This document shows, in pieces, positions 17,278-27,311 of a stretch of 64,000 nt of DNA (position 1 is its first letter; every line of letters starts with the position of its first letter). Below the pieces are notes generated by a model that was given only the letters and a program-made list of their open reading frames with translations, made no database searches and was not told the origin of the DNA. The DNA lies in assembly GCF_003367475.1 (NCBI RefSeq), contig NZ_QRHA01000012.1, positions 47,353 through 111,352 on the forward strand, in the 5' to 3' direction. A program made the position numbers and the translations under genes. The stretch is from Alteromonas aestuariivivens. GTDB taxonomy: Bacteria; Pseudomonadota; Gammaproteobacteria; Enterobacterales; Alteromonadaceae.

Positions 17278-18457
17278 TGTGGCCTTCCTTTAAAATTTTG
17301 ATTACGTGATCCAGATCTTTGTCACCTCGACCGGACAGGTTGACCACAATAATGGTTTCTTCTTCGGCTTCATCAGCCATGTTCAGGGCGTGGGCAAGGG
17401 CATGCGATGATTCCAGCGCTGGAATGATGCCCTCTTTTCGTGCCATCAACTGAAAGGCGTTAAGGGCTTCCTCGTCGGTGACCGCGACGTATTCAGCGCG
17501 CCCGGTATCCGCCAGATAGGCGTGCTGGGGGCCCACTGCCGGGTAATCCAGCCCTGCTGATACGGAATAGCTCTCTTCAATTTGCCCGTCTTTGTCCTGC
17601 ATAATGAACGAGTAGGCACCGTGCAATATGCCTTTGGTGCCGGTACAGATGGCAGCGCCATGCTCGGCGGTATGCAGGCCTTTGCCGGCAGGTTCAACGC
17701 CAACCAGGCGTACGCTCGGTTCATCAATAAAATCCGCAAACATGCCGATGGCGTTCGAACCGCCGCCGACACACGCCACAACTGCATCTGGCAGCCGGCC
17801 TTCTTTTTCCATAATCTGGGCGCGGGTTTCTTCACCAATCATGCGGTGGTATTCACGCACAATGGTTGGAAAGGGGTGTGGGCCGGCAGCTGTACCCAGC
17901 AGGTAATGGGCGGTGTCGTAGTTGGCTGACCAGTCGCGCAGGGCTTCATTCACTGCGTCCTTCAGCGTGCCGGAACCGGAATTTACCGGGATCACTTCTG
18001 CGCCCATCAGGCGCATACGAAATACGTTCGGGGCCTGGCGTTCAACATCTTTGGCGCCCATGTAAATTCGGGCTTTCAGGCCCAGCAGTGCACAGGCAAG
18101 GGCCGTCGCAGTACCGTGCTGGCCTGCTCCGGTTTCTGCAATTACCTCGGTTTTACCCATGCGCTTGGTCAGCAATGCCTGCCCCAGTACCTGATTGGTT
18201 TTGTGTGCTCCACCATGCAATAAATCTTCCCGCTTCAGGTAAAGCTTGACCAGAGGGTTGCTAACCAAATTGCGGGTCAGGGTCATGGCTGTCGGGCGAC
18301 CGGCGTAGTCCTTGAGCAGGGCCAAAAATTCGCGATTGAATTCCGGATCATCCTTGGCGTCCAGAAAGGCTTTTTCAAGCTGGTCCAGTGCCGGTATCAG
18401 CAATTCTGGCACGTACATGCCGCCGAATTCGCCAAATTTTGAGTCTAGTTGATTCAT
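17270..18457 (-). CDS. trpB: Tryptophan synthase beta subunit TrpB
   Basis: PLP enzyme that joins indole and serine to make tryptophan. 395 residues. The PLP lysine is K86 in [13 protein letters not shown], the COMM-domain region is present, the catalytic Glu lies in ETGAGQHG, and the phosphate-binding loop is [12 protein letters not shown]. It follows trpCF by 48 bases. Confidence 0.98.
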   Translation of the reverse strand: MNQLDSKFGEFGGMYVPELLIPALDQLEKAFLDAKDDPEFNREFLALLKDYAGRPTAMTLTRNLVSNPLVKLYLKREDLLHGGAHKTNQVLGQALLTKRMGKTEVIAETGAGQHGTATALACALLGLKARIYMGAKDVERQAPNVFRMRLMGAEVIPVNSGSGTLKDAVNEALRDWSANYDTAHYLLGTAAGPHPFPTIVREYHRMIGEETRAQIMEKEGRLPDAVVACVGGGSNAIGMFADFIDEPSVRLVGVEPAGKGLHTAEHGAAICTGTKGILHGAYSFIMQDKDGQIEESYSVSAGLDYPAVGPQHAYLADTGRAEYVAVTDEEALNAFQLMARKEGIIPALESSHALAHALNMADEAEEETIIVVNLSGRGDKDLDHVIKILKEGHNG

Positions 18458-18505
18458 GTGTTGTCCTGTTTATGCAAAGTGCAAAAAGGTGCGGTGCTCA
18501 GCAGT

Positions 18506-19903
18506 TCAATACTGCCGACATCGCCCAAACAATTCGGTTAGTCTTGAGGCAGACTTCTCTCCGGGGGCTGTTTCGACGCCGGAATTGACATCCACCACTG
18601 AAACGCCGGTTCGCAGTGCGGTACTGATATTCTCCGGGCCGATGCCGCCTGCCAGTACGAGCTTGTTTTTGTGCTCCAGCCCGGCGAGTAACTGCCAGTC
18701 AAACTGCTGTCCGGTCCCGCCGGTCTGGCTGCCCACCTGGCAATCCAGCAGGACTTTGTCCGTGCTGGTTTCCTGCAGCAGCTCATCCAGATTTTGGGGC
18801 AGTGTGGCCTTGACACCGCAAGCCTGCCAAATCTGACATTCATTGGGAAGCAGAGTGCGCAGACGTTGGCGATATTCTGCGTTTTCCTGGCCGTGCAATT
18901 GCACCGCATTTAGCGCCAGTTGCGTGGCAAACTCAGCCACTTGTTCTGCAGGCTGGTTGACGAACACTCCCACATAGCTGCCTGAAACCTGGCTGACCAG
19001 TGAGGCCGCGTCTGATAATGAAATATGCCGCTTCGATTTGGGCGTGAATATAAGGCCTCCAAAAGTGGCGCCGAGCTCAAAGGCATGGCGGGCGTCTTCG
19101 GCACGGGTGAGACCACACACTTTGACCGTTCCCAGTACCAGTTGCCTGACAGCAGTATTGAGGTCACTCTGCGCCATCAGCGCACTGCCAACCAGAAAGC
19201 CGTTGCACAGCGGCGCCAGCCGAAGTACGTCCTGATGGGTATAAATGCCAGACTCAGAAATCACCACATAGTCGTGCGTGGCTTCCCTGAGCACGGGCAC
19301 CAGTTTCTCGGTGGTGGCCAGATCGGTCGACAAATCGCGCAAATTTCGATTGTTGATGCCGATGATACTGGCTTTGAGTGCAATCGCGCGCTGCATTTCC
19401 TGCTCGTTACTGACTTCCGTGAGGATGTCCAGCGCCAGTGAGTCTGCAATTGCGGCAAGTTGCCGGTATTCGTCATCACTCAGTACGCTGAGCATCAGCA
19501 AAATGGCGTCGGCCTGACAATGACGGGCAAGGTAGACCTGGTACTCATCCACGAAAAAGTCTTTGTTGAGCACAGGCTGGGTTACCCGCCCGGTGACGTA
19601 ACGAAGGTAGTCATAGCTGCCCTGAAAGTATTTTTCATCGGTCAGCACCGAAATACCGGCGGCGTAAGGTGTGTATGCATCGAGGATTTCATCCAGATCG
19701 AACACTTCACGAATCAGCCCTTTCGATGGAGACGCCTTTTTACATTCCAGAATAAAACCGGCGTTCGGCGCTTTCAGTGCTTCGAACAGGCTTTTGTCTG
19801 AAGGTGTCAGGCTTTGCCGGAAGTGTTCCAATGGCAGGCTGGCTTTGCGACCTTCCAGCTCAATGCGTTTATCGGCAACAATTTTTTCGAGCACATTAGC
19901 CAT
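18506..19903 (-). CDS. trpCF: Bifunctional indole-3-glycerol phosphate synthase / phosphoribosylanthranilate isomerase TrpCF
   Basis: 465 residues carrying two consecutive steps of tryptophan synthesis. The N-terminal TrpC barrel (about 1-255) has [31 protein letters not shown] and [12 protein letters not shown]. The TrpF barrel (about 258-460) starts [11 protein letters not shown] and contains [20 protein letters not shown] and VDVNSGVE. The fusion is the enterobacterial/Vibrio-type TrpC-TrpF. It overlaps trpD by eight bases. Confidence 0.97.
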   Translation of the reverse strand: MANVLEKIVADKRIELEGRKASLPLEHFRQSLTPSDKSLFEALKAPNAGFILECKKASPSKGLIREVFDLDEILDAYTPYAAGISVLTDEKYFQGSYDYLRYVTGRVTQPVLNKDFFVDEYQVYLARHCQADAILLMLSVLSDDEYRQLAAIADSLALDILTEVSNEQEMQRAIALKASIIGINNRNLRDLSTDLATTEKLVPVLREATHDYVVISESGIYTHQDVLRLAPLCNGFLVGSALMAQSDLNTAVRQLVLGTVKVCGLTRAEDARHAFELGATFGGLIFTPKSKRHISLSDAASLVSQVSGSYVGVFVNQPAEQVAEFATQLALNAVQLHGQENAEYRQRLRTLLPNECQIWQACGVKATLPQNLDELLQETSTDKVLLDCQVGSQTGGTGQQFDWQLLAGLEHKNKLVLAGGIGPENISTALRTGVSVVDVNSGVETAPGEKSASRLTELFGRCRQY

Positions 19904-20927
19904 TGGCGGTTTCCTCCTGTGCCAGCTTGCCGACGTGTTTAAGGGTGTCCAGTGGCTTGCTTGCTTCCATACTGGCGATGGCCATTTCGGCGCCCTGACG
20001 GAAAGTATCGGCTTTGCCGGTAACCGTCAGCAAAGCACCGGCATTCATGGCAATCGCCATACGGTGCGCTTCCTGGCCCTCTCCGGCCAGTGCGGCTTCA
20101 ATCATTTTGCGGTTATCCTCCGGTTCACCACCTTCAATAGCGCTAAGCGGATAAGACGGCAATCCGAAATCTGCAGGCGTGACGGTAAGCTTGCGAATGT
20201 CGCCGTGCTCCAAATCGAAAACCTGAGATTCACCGTGCAGTGCAAGCTCGTCCAGGCCTGAACCATGTACGATCATGGCGCGGTGCTGGCCCAGAAGCAT
20301 CAGCGTATTGGCATAGGCTTCGAGCAGCTTTGGCGAATACACTCCAAATACACCATGGGTTGGCCCGGCCGGGTTGGCAAGCGGGCCAAGAACATTAAAC
20401 AGGGTGCGGGTTTTCAGCGCCGCGCGAACGGGGGCGGCATGACGCATACCGGCATGGTATACCGGAGCAAACAAAAAGCAGAAATTGGCCTCATCGAGAC
20501 ATTTACGTGCAGTTTGTGGGCTGATGTCTAATTTAATACCAAAGGTTTTGAACAGATCCGCCGAGCCGGATTTGCTCGACACACTGCGATTACCGTGTTT
20601 GGCCACTTTTACCCCACAGCTCGCCGAGACCACCGCCGCTGCACTGGAAATATTAATGGTGTTGTGGCCGTCACCTCCGGTACCCACGATGTCGGCAAAC
20701 GGGTAGTCTGGCCTAGGAAAGGGCAGGGCGTTGGAAACCATGGCACTGGCGGCCCCGGCAATTTCATTAGGCGTTTCGCCTTTGATTTTAAGAGCGGTAA
20801 GGACAGCCGCAATAACGGACTCGGGCTGTTCACCATGCATGATGCTGTTGAACAGGCCGAATGCCTGGGTCTGGCTGAGATCACCAGCGGAAAAGAGTTG
20901 TTCCAGCACGGCGTGCGCATCATACAT
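19896..20927 (-). CDS. trpD: Anthranilate phosphoribosyltransferase TrpD
   Basis: Transfers the phosphoribosyl group of PRPP to anthranilate. From the ATG at 20927 it has 343 residues ([15 protein letters not shown]), preceded by GGGAGGG about seven bases upstream. An open extension of ten codons has no such support. It has the PRPP loop [14 protein letters not shown] and [15 protein letters not shown]. It is a free-standing protein, not fused to TrpG, and overlaps both neighbours by eight bases. Confidence 0.96.
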   Translation of the reverse strand: MYDAHAVLEQLFSAGDLSQTQAFGLFNSIMHGEQPESVIAAVLTALKIKGETPNEIAGAASAMVSNALPFPRPDYPFADIVGTGGDGHNTINISSAAAVVSASCGVKVAKHGNRSVSSKSGSADLFKTFGIKLDISPQTARKCLDEANFCFLFAPVYHAGMRHAAPVRAALKTRTLFNVLGPLANPAGPTHGVFGVYSPKLLEAYANTLMLLGQHRAMIVHGSGLDELALHGESQVFDLEHGDIRKLTVTPADFGLPSYPLSAIEGGEPEDNRKMIEAALAGEGQEAHRMAIAMNAGALLTVTGKADTFRQGAEMAIASMEASKPLDTLKHVGKLAQEETANG

Positions 20928-21534
20928 GGGCAGTTCCCTCCCTGGTGAGATAATCAATACTTTGCATCAGTAACTGGCTGCCCTGGGCGGTCAGAATCGA
21001 TTCCGGGTGAAACTGGAATCCCAGCATCCTGTCATGCGGGTGATATACCGCCATGGGCGTGTCACCATAGCTGGCTACAACAGTCAGGCAATCCGGCAAG
21101 CGGGTTGCGACCAGGGAGTGGTAGCGGGCGACATACAGCGGTTGTGGCAGGCCGGCAAACAGGCCTTCGCCAGAATGGCTCAGTGGTGAGGCTTTGCCGT
21201 GCACCACTTCTGCAGCACGGCCAACCTCGCCGCCGTAATGGGCCACAATGGCCTGATGACCAAGGCAAATGCCCAAAACCGGGAATTTTCCCTGCACCAG
21301 CTGTATGAGTTCAGGCATGCAACCAGCTTCATGCGGAGCTCCGGGGCCGGGCGAAAGAAGCAGCAACACTGGGCGCTGTGCCGCTTCTTCATTCATGCGG
21401 GCAAACAGGGTTTGTGCATCAACGGTGTTGCGGTAAACCAGAATGTTGAGTTCCATGGCACGCAATTCGTCTACCAGGTTGTAAGTAAATGAGTCGATAT
21501 TATCGAGCAGAAAAACGCTGACGGACTGGCTCAT
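20920..21534 (-). CDS. trpG: Anthranilate synthase glutamine amidotransferase subunit TrpG
   Basis: Class I glutamine amidotransferase of 204 residues supplying ammonia to TrpE. It starts [14 protein letters not shown], has SPGPGAP, the nucleophile C90 in GICLGHQAI and the His-Glu pair in FQFHPESIL. It is unfused to TrpD, unlike E. coli. It overlaps trpE by four bases and trpD by eight. Confidence 0.96.
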   Translation of the reverse strand: MSQSVSVFLLDNIDSFTYNLVDELRAMELNILVYRNTVDAQTLFARMNEEAAQRPVLLLLSPGPGAPHEAGCMPELIQLVQGKFPVLGICLGHQAIVAHYGGEVGRAAEVVHGKASPLSHSGEGLFAGLPQPLYVARYHSLVATRLPDCLTVVASYGDTPMAVYHPHDRMLGFQFHPESILTAQGSQLLMQSIDYLTREGTAHV

Positions 21535-23129
21535 GATAATGCCTCCCCGGTGTGTTGTGAGGCCTGCACTGCGTTTATCACAGCCTGGGCTTTGCTGCGG
21601 GTTTCCTGCGCTTCCGCCTGTGGGTCGGAGTCGTGCACCACGCCTGCGCCAGCCTGGATGTAAGCACGGCCATTTTTGACAAAGGCCGAGCGGATCACAA
21701 TGCAGGTATCCATGTCACCCTGACCATTGATGTAACCTACGGCACCACCGTAGCTTCCTCTGCGTTTGCCCTCAACGCCACGAATCAGGGTTGCGGCAGA
21801 CACCTTGGGGGCACCAACCAGCGTTCCCATATTCATACAGGCCTGGTACGCATGCAGCGCATCAAGATTCTGATGCAACTGGCCAACAACCCGGGATACC
21901 AGGTGCATGACGTGGGAGTAGCGGTCCACTTTGAGTAAATCTTTCACGTAACGGGTGCCTGGCTGACTGACTTTGGCGACGTCGTTACGTGCCAGATCCA
22001 CCAGCATAATGTGCTCGGCTTTTTCCTTGGTATCCTCACGCAGGTCCAGTTCGATGCGGCTGTCCAGGTCCGGGTTCAGTTCACCATTGGCCCGTTTACC
22101 CCGCGGGCGTGTCCCGGCAATGGGGTATATCTCTACCTGGTTGGACTTGGCGTCGTACTTGAGTGCGGATTCCGGCGAGGCGCCAAAAATAGTGAACTCC
22201 TTATCCTGCATATAGAACATGTAGGGGCTGGGATTGTGTTGTTTAAGTTGGGCGTAGGCGGTTAGGGGAGAGGGGCAGGGCAGAGAAAACGTTCGCGAGG
22301 GTACAACCTGAAAAATGTCGCCGGCAAGTATGTGGGATTTCAATGCCAGCACATCTTCGCAAAACCGCGCATCGTCCTTGTCCACCGCAACGTCCAGCGC
22401 ATCCTGGTGAGTGGTGGCCGTTCTGGCCTGGGATGGGGTGATAGTTTTCAGCTGGCTTTGCAGGTACTCCAGCCGTTGCGCGATGGCAAAATAGTTTTGC
22501 GCCACGTTGGGGCCACTGAATACACTGCCAATCAGACGGGTCTGACCGGCCTGGTGGTCAATCGTCAGCAGGGTTTCAGCCAGATAAAATACATAGTCCG
22601 GGCAATCGTTTTCGCCCTGTTGCACTTCCGGCAAAGATTCGAATGTGGCCAGTAAGTCATAGGCAAACACACCGCCCATGAACACCGCGTGGGGGTCCTG
22701 TCGGATGGGGGAAATCTGTTTCACTATGAGCCGCAGGGCATCAAACACACTTGGTGCTTTCAGACGGCTGTCCTCGTCGAGTGAAGGTTCGGGTGCTCCG
22801 CAGCTTAAAACAGCAGCGCTTTCATTTACTTCGCAGTCAATCCCTGACGGGCAATACTTACTGAACAAAGGCAATACCGAGCGGCCATTATCGGTGAGAG
22901 CCTGCACTCTCACCTGCTGGCTATTACATTCCAGGCGCAGTGCGGCGTCCACCATCAACAGGCTTTGCAGGTTGTCCTTACTGTCTATCTCGGCTGATTC
23001 CAACAGCAACGCATTAGGCTTTTCTGCACACAAATGGGCAAAGGCGCTGAGTGGGTCGATGGTAAACGACTCCAGCCTGTCCATTGTTTCCACTTTTCCC
23101 GGGGTGCTACCCAGTTCAGCTAAACTCAT
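21531..23129 (-). CDS. trpE: Anthranilate synthase component I TrpE
   Basis: 532 residues, converting chorismate to anthranilate with TrpG. The N-terminal regulatory half contains LLLESAEIDSKDN, which includes the LLES-type segment linked to tryptophan feedback binding in TrpE. The chorismate-binding half has PIAGTRPRGK, DLARNDVAKV, GAPKVSAATLI and RAYIQAGAGVVHDSDP. The ATG at 23129 follows the attenuator by 26 bases; another in-frame ATG lies 15 codons in. First structural gene of the operon. Confidence 0.97.
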   Translation of the reverse strand: MSLAELGSTPGKVETMDRLESFTIDPLSAFAHLCAEKPNALLLESAEIDSKDNLQSLLMVDAALRLECNSQQVRVQALTDNGRSVLPLFSKYCPSGIDCEVNESAAVLSCGAPEPSLDEDSRLKAPSVFDALRLIVKQISPIRQDPHAVFMGGVFAYDLLATFESLPEVQQGENDCPDYVFYLAETLLTIDHQAGQTRLIGSVFSGPNVAQNYFAIAQRLEYLQSQLKTITPSQARTATTHQDALDVAVDKDDARFCEDVLALKSHILAGDIFQVVPSRTFSLPCPSPLTAYAQLKQHNPSPYMFYMQDKEFTIFGASPESALKYDAKSNQVEIYPIAGTRPRGKRANGELNPDLDSRIELDLREDTKEKAEHIMLVDLARNDVAKVSQPGTRYVKDLLKVDRYSHVMHLVSRVVGQLHQNLDALHAYQACMNMGTLVGAPKVSAATLIRGVEGKRRGSYGGAVGYINGQGDMDTCIVIRSAFVKNGRAYIQAGAGVVHDSDPQAEAQETRSKAQAVINAVQASQHTGEALS

Positions 23130-23155
23130 TGTCGCATTCTCCGACTGCGAAAAAG

Positions 23156-23223
23156 AAAAAAAAAGGCCCGTTTGAACGGGCCTTTCTTGTGATCATTGCG
23201 CACCAACGCTTACACCGCCCGTT
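23156..23223 (-). promoter_or_regulatory. trp attenuator: mutually exclusive antiterminator and terminator
   Basis: On the minus strand segment 2 (AACGGGC, 23223-23217) overlaps the trpL stop codon and is complementary to segment 3 (GCCCGTT, 23181-23175). Segment 3 also pairs with segment 4 (AACGGGC, 23172-23166) inside an 11-bp terminator stem (23185-23175 with 23172-23162), followed by nine T residues to 23156. A ribosome stalled on the three Trp codons would free 2 to pair with 3 and prevent termination. This is the classic trp attenuation layout. Confidence 0.92.
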
Positions 23224-23287
23224 AAGTCAGGGAGTGCCACCACCAAATTGCGCCTTTGAGTGGGCTGTCAGGTAATTGATTGAGCAT
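23222..23287 (-). CDS. trpL: trp operon leader peptide TrpL
   Basis: A 21-codon frame starting MLNQLPDSPLKG and containing three consecutive TGG codons (23245-23237) near its end, before the attenuator. The stop codon overlaps attenuator segment 2. Its translation senses the level of charged tRNA-Trp. The ribosome-binding site is weak (AGAGA about ten bases upstream). Confidence 0.9.
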   Translation of the reverse strand: MLNQLPDSPLKGAIWWWHSLT

Positions 23288-23310
23288 TGGTCATAATTCT
23301 CTGGCTAAAA

Positions 23311-23330
23311 ACTTCGATAGGCATCGAAGT
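23311..23330. promoter_or_regulatory. 20-bp perfect palindrome between trpL and rnm
   Basis: ACTTCGAT, four loop bases, then ATCGAAGT. It lies 24 bases upstream of the trpL start, just downstream of the candidate trp -10 box, and between the two divergent transcription units. It could be a repressor operator (TrpR or other) or a 5' mRNA hairpin. It does not resemble the E. coli trp operator. Confidence 0.5.
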
Positions 23331-23338
23331 ACTTAGAA

Positions 23339-23367
23339 CGTATACTGTGGTGTATAGAAGAAAACAA
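23339..23367 (-). promoter_or_regulatory. Candidate trp operon promoter
   Basis: On the minus strand TTGTTT (23367-23362) and TATACG (23344-23339) are 17 bases apart, placing transcription start near 23332. A better -35 (TTGACA, 23384-23379) exists but has no -10 at the right distance. Confidence 0.4.
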
Positions 23368-23377
23368 AAACGAAGTT

Positions 23378-24250
23378 GTGTCAACCGCTAATTTGCATAA
23401 GAAATTTAAAATCGATCTACATAGCCATACCCGTTTTTCTGATGGCCAGCTAACGCCTTCTGAACTCGTGCTTCGGGCGCATACCATGCAGGTGGACGTA
23501 CTGGCCATCACTGATCATGATACCGTCGCAGGCCTTGACGAAGCCCATGCATGTCAGGCCGGGCAGAAACGACCGATGCAGATTATTGACGGCGTTGAAA
23601 TATCTACCCGCTGGCATGGATTTGACATTCATATTGTCGGCCTGAATGTGGACAGAAAGGCCCCGTGCCTGACTGAGAAACTGGCACAACAAACAAAAAC
23701 GCGTAATGAAAGGGCGGCTAAAATCGGTGAAAAGCTGGCTAAATGTGGTTTTGAAGGTGTGCTGGAAAAAGCCCGCAGTCTGGCCGGAGTCGGGCAGGTG
23801 ACACGGGCGCATTTTGCCCGTGCTCTGGTCAGCGATTACGGTGTGGCAAACATGGATGCGGCTTTTAAAAAATACCTCGGTAAAGGTAAGCGTGCATCGG
23901 TTAGCGCCGAGTGGCCGAGCATCGAACAGGCCATTGGCTGGATCCAGCAAGCCGGGGGGCAGGCTGTGCTGGCCCACCCTGCGCATTACGATATGACCAC
24001 CAAGTGGCTGAGGCGGCTGGTGGCTGAATATGCCAGCGCCGGTGGTGACGGCATCGAAGCTGTGTTTCCGGGCCTGAACCCGGACAAACAGAAAATTATT
24101 GCCGGGCTGGCTGTGGAATATGGGTTGCTGGCATCTGCTGGGTCGGATTTTCATTTTCCTTCGCGCTGGACAGAATTGGGCAGAAATTTGAACCTCGACC
24201 CGGCCCTTACGCCAATATGGCACAATTGGCCACTGGCATTGCAACACTGA
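23378..24250 (+). CDS. rnm: PHP-domain 5'-3' exoribonuclease Rnm (TrpH/YciV)
   Basis: 290-residue PHP phosphoesterase. Metal-binding motifs: DLHSHTRFSDG, ITDHDT, GVEIST, an internal HIVGLN, LAHP, and GSDFHFP near the end. It follows E. coli YciV (RNase AM, formerly TrpH) throughout, including QQTKTRNERAAKI and EQAIGWIQQAGGQAVLAHP. Rnm trims the 5' ends of rRNAs and degrades short RNAs. Translation starts at a GTG. It is divergent from the trp operon as in E. coli and heads the rnm-yciO-scpA-scpB cluster. Confidence 0.93.
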   Translation: MSTANLHKKFKIDLHSHTRFSDGQLTPSELVLRAHTMQVDVLAITDHDTVAGLDEAHACQAGQKRPMQIIDGVEISTRWHGFDIHIVGLNVDRKAPCLTEKLAQQTKTRNERAAKIGEKLAKCGFEGVLEKARSLAGVGQVTRAHFARALVSDYGVANMDAAFKKYLGKGKRASVSAEWPSIEQAIGWIQQAGGQAVLAHPAHYDMTTKWLRRLVAEYASAGGDGIEAVFPGLNPDKQKIIAGLAVEYGLLASAGSDFHFPSRWTELGRNLNLDPALTPIWHNWPLALQH

Positions 24251-24263
24251 TTAAGGGTGCATC

Positions 24264-24884
24264 ATGAGCCAATTCTTTTACATTCATCCGGACAACCCTC
24301 AACAAAGGTTATTGAACCAGGCCTGCGAGCTGATTAAGCAGGGCGAAGTGGTGGTGTATCCCACCGACTCTGGTTACGCCATTGGCTGTCAGATGGAAGA
24401 CAAACACGCGCTGGACCGTTTGTGTCAGGTGCGGCAAATTGACAAAGATCACAACTTTACACTGATGTGCCGGGATATGTCGGAGCTGTCAATCTACGCC
24501 AAAGTTGACAACGTGGCGTTCAGACAAATTAAAAACAACACGCCCGGTCCGTACACCTTCATTCTCAAAGCAACCCGCGAAGTGCCCCGAAGGTTGCAAA
24601 ATCCCAAACGCAAGACCATAGGATTGCGGGTTCCGGATAACACCATTGCGCTGAAATTGCTGGAAACCCTCGATCAGCCGCTGATGTCCACGTCGCTCAT
24701 TTTACCCGGCGCCAGCGTGGCGGAGTCAGATCCGGATGAAATTCGTGAAAAACTGGAAAAGCGGGTGGGTCTGATCATTCACGGTGGCTATTTGGGTGAA
24801 CAGCCTACGACTGTGATTGATTTGTCCGAAGGTACAGCTGAAATCATCCGCCATGGCAGTGGCGATATCAGCCCGTTTGCGTAG
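24264..24884 (+). CDS. yciO: YciO, TsaC/Sua5-related RNA-binding protein
   Basis: 206 residues, the same length as E. coli YciO. YrdC-like fold: QACELIKQGEVVVYPTDSGY, ITLMC-type phosphate segment (FTLMCRDMSEL), TPGPYTFILKATREVP, KTIGLRVPDN and TSLILPG. YciO is the paralogue of the threonylcarbamoyl-AMP synthase TsaC; its exact role in tRNA t6A formation is less clear. It lies 13 bases after rnm. Confidence 0.92.
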   Translation: MSQFFYIHPDNPQQRLLNQACELIKQGEVVVYPTDSGYAIGCQMEDKHALDRLCQVRQIDKDHNFTLMCRDMSELSIYAKVDNVAFRQIKNNTPGPYTFILKATREVPRRLQNPKRKTIGLRVPDNTIALKLLETLDQPLMSTSLILPGASVAESDPDEIREKLEKRVGLIIHGGYLGEQPTTVIDLSEGTAEIIRHGSGDISPFA

Positions 24885-24902
24885 TGCCATAGAGAGCAGT
24901 GG

Positions 24903-25766
24903 ATGTCGGAAGATCAGCAAGCCGTAATTGAAGAAGCAGAGCGAACCGGGTCTGAACACAATGAGCCCGTGCAGCAACCGTTGCCGCTTGCGTTTATCAA
25001 CGGTGAAGCGCTTATCGAGAAACCGCAGGACCTCTACATTCCGCCGGACGCACTGGAAGTGATTCTCGAGTCGTTCGAAGGTCCGCTGGATTTGCTTTTG
25101 TATCTTATCCGAAAGCAGAAATTCGATATCACCTCGTTACCGGTTGCGCAGATCACCGCTCAGTACATGGAATATGTTGAGGTGATGCGCACGCTGAAAC
25201 TGGAGCTTGCAGCTGAATACCTGCTGATGGCGGCGATACTGGCAGAAATAAAATCCCGATTGTTGCTTCCCAGGCGCAGTGATGCCCCCGAAGACGAGGA
25301 AGACCCCAGAGCTGAATTGATCCGGCGTTTGCAGGAATACGAACTGGTTAAACAGGCAGCAGAAGATCTGGATGCCCAGCCCCGACTTGAACGGGACGTT
25401 CACGCCGTGCAGGTTGCGGTTCATGAATCCGTGCAGCCGCTTAGGGTTGAGCCGGAAGTTTCCCTGCAGGAACTGGTACTGGCGTTCAGCCACGCCATGA
25501 AGCGGGCTGCGGCCTTTGAACATCATACCATTGAGCGGGAAGCACTGAGCACCCGTGAACGTATGTCGTTGATCCTGTCGGTAGTATCGGCCTCCCGATA
25601 TACGCCGCTGGAGGAGCTGTTCACCGTAGAGGAAGGTAAAGCGGGTGTGGTGGTTTCATTCCTTGCGATACTTGAGCTGGTGAAGGAACAGTTACTGATT
25701 TGCGTTCAGGCAGGACCTTATGCCCGAATTCATGTAAAATTAGGCAGCTATGAAGAAAATCAATAA
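24903..25766 (+). CDS. scpA: Segregation and condensation protein ScpA
   Basis: 287-residue kleisin of the SMC-ScpAB condensin. FEGPLDLLLYLIRKQKFDI is the N-terminal signature, followed by MAAILAEIKSRLLLPRR, an acidic linker, and a C-terminal winged helix (FLAILELVKEQLL). It bridges the SMC heads and binds ScpB. The first 40 residues are a low-conservation extension. It overlaps scpB by 17 bases. Confidence 0.95.
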   Translation: MSEDQQAVIEEAERTGSEHNEPVQQPLPLAFINGEALIEKPQDLYIPPDALEVILESFEGPLDLLLYLIRKQKFDITSLPVAQITAQYMEYVEVMRTLKLELAAEYLLMAAILAEIKSRLLLPRRSDAPEDEEDPRAELIRRLQEYELVKQAAEDLDAQPRLERDVHAVQVAVHESVQPLRVEPEVSLQELVLAFSHAMKRAAAFEHHTIEREALSTRERMSLILSVVSASRYTPLEELFTVEEGKAGVVVSFLAILELVKEQLLICVQAGPYARIHVKLGSYEENQ

Positions 25767-26319
25767 AGCCCAGCTCAAACAGTTGGTAGAGGCAACCCTG
25801 TTTGTGTCTGATAAGCCGGTTAGCAAACTCCGTCTGCGGGAAACTGTGCTGGCGGAGTTCCAGGTCAGCGACAAAGCGCTAAACGATGTTCTGAAAGAAC
25901 TGGTTCTGGATTATCAGCCACGGGGTATCCAGTTGGTTGAAGTGGCCAGTGGCTATCGGTTTCAGTCTCTGGACAGTTTAAGCCCCTGGTTGAGTGTGTT
26001 GTGGCAGGAAACTGCGCCCCGTTATTCCAGGGCGATGCTTGAGACGCTGGCTTTGATTGCCTATCGTCAGCCTATTACCCGGGGTGAGATAGAGCAGGTT
26101 CGTGGTGTGGCTGTAAGCAGTAATATTATGAAAACCCTCACGGAACGGGACTGGGTTAAAGTGGTGGGCCACAAGGAAGTGCCGGGCAGACCGGCGTTAT
26201 ACGCCACCACCCGGACATTTCTGGATTATTTTTCATTGCGTTCGCTGTCGGAATTGCCCAGTGCCGAAGCGTTCGAAAAGATGGTCGATGCACAAATCGT
26301 CGATCAACCCATTCAATAA
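25750..26319 (+). CDS. scpB: Segregation and condensation protein ScpB
   Basis: 189 residues with two winged-helix domains. Landmarks are LVEATLFVSDKPV, RGIQLVEVASGYRFQ, ALIAYRQPITRGEIEQVRGV and GRPALYATTRTFLDYF. It binds the ScpA kleisin as a dimer. Start overlaps scpA, giving 1:1-type coupled expression. Confidence 0.95.
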   Translation: MKKINKAQLKQLVEATLFVSDKPVSKLRLRETVLAEFQVSDKALNDVLKELVLDYQPRGIQLVEVASGYRFQSLDSLSPWLSVLWQETAPRYSRAMLETLALIAYRQPITRGEIEQVRGVAVSSNIMKTLTERDWVKVVGHKEVPGRPALYATTRTFLDYFSLRSLSELPSAEAFEKMVDAQIVDQPIQ

Positions 26320-26391
26320 AGTTATTTCGGCTGGTCAAGTGCAGTACTCGCAACTTTAACTGACTGGCTGAACAATAGAGCATGATCATTG

Positions 26392-27294
26392 ATGACTGAA
26401 AAGCTTCAAAAAGTCCTGGCCAACCAAGGCCTGGGTTCCCGCCGTGAGATGGAAAAGTGGATAGAGCAGGGCCGGGTGTCGGTTGACGGCCACATTGCCA
26501 CTCTCGGTGATCGGGTTGACAATAGTGCCCAAATTCGTGTCGACGGGCATTTGTTGTCCCGTCAGGTAGAAAAGTCCGTGTGTCGGGTGCTGATGTACAA
26601 CAAACCGGAAGGCGAGTTGTGTGCCCGCAAAGATCCGGAAGGGCGTGCGACTGTCTTCGATCGCCTGCCAGCCATCCGTAATGGCCGCTGGATTGCGGTG
26701 GGGAGGCTGGACGTGAATACCAGCGGACTACTGTTATTTACTAACGACGGTGAGCTGGCAAACCGTTTGATGCACCCCAAGTGCGAAGTTGAACGTGAAT
26801 ACGCAGTTCGTGTTTTTGGTGAAGTGCCGAATCAGACCCTGAATATTCTAAAAAAGGGTGTGAAGCTGGATGACGGTGAAGCCCGGTTTACTTCCATAAA
26901 GCCCCGCACCAAAGACGATGAAAGTATGAACCAGTGGTTTAATGTAACGCTGGCGGAAGGCAGAAACCGGGAAGTGCGGCGTTTGTGGGAATCGCAGAAC
27001 TTGCAGGTTAGCCGTTTGTTGAGAGTGCGTTACGGGCCCATTGAACTGCAAAAACGTTTGCCCCTTGGTGCCTGGGTAGAGTTGCCGCTGGAGCAGGTGA
27101 ATGAGTTACGTAAACTGGTACAACTGCCGGATGAATCAGACAGCATGGTGGATTCACGCCAAAACAAACTCGATCACACCCGCCTCAGCCGCATGCGGCG
27201 CTCGGTAAAAAAACATCGTGCCAGAAGTGATTCCAGGCATGACACCCGGCAGGAAACTCCGGTTTCGCCAAGGCCTAAAACCAGGCGCGGATGA
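26392..27294 (+). CDS. rluB: 23S rRNA pseudouridine(2605) synthase RluB
   Basis: 300 residues from the ATG at 26392; a TTG one codon earlier is possible. An S4 RNA-binding domain (about 1-60, [20 protein letters not shown]) precedes an RsuA-type catalytic domain with D107 in [17 protein letters not shown], and [13 protein letters not shown] near the end of the domain. A basic, disordered tail of about 55 residues completes it, as usual in RluB. Placement after scpB matches related genomes. Confidence 0.94.
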   Translation: MTEKLQKVLANQGLGSRREMEKWIEQGRVSVDGHIATLGDRVDNSAQIRVDGHLLSRQVEKSVCRVLMYNKPEGELCARKDPEGRATVFDRLPAIRNGRWIAVGRLDVNTSGLLLFTNDGELANRLMHPKCEVEREYAVRVFGEVPNQTLNILKKGVKLDDGEARFTSIKPRTKDDESMNQWFNVTLAEGRNREVRRLWESQNLQVSRLLRVRYGPIELQKRLPLGAWVELPLEQVNELRKLVQLPDESDSMVDSRQNKLDHTRLSRMRRSVKKHRARSDSRHDTRQETPVSPRPKTRRG

Positions 27295-27311
27295 CGCTGG
27301 TTCAATTCCGG

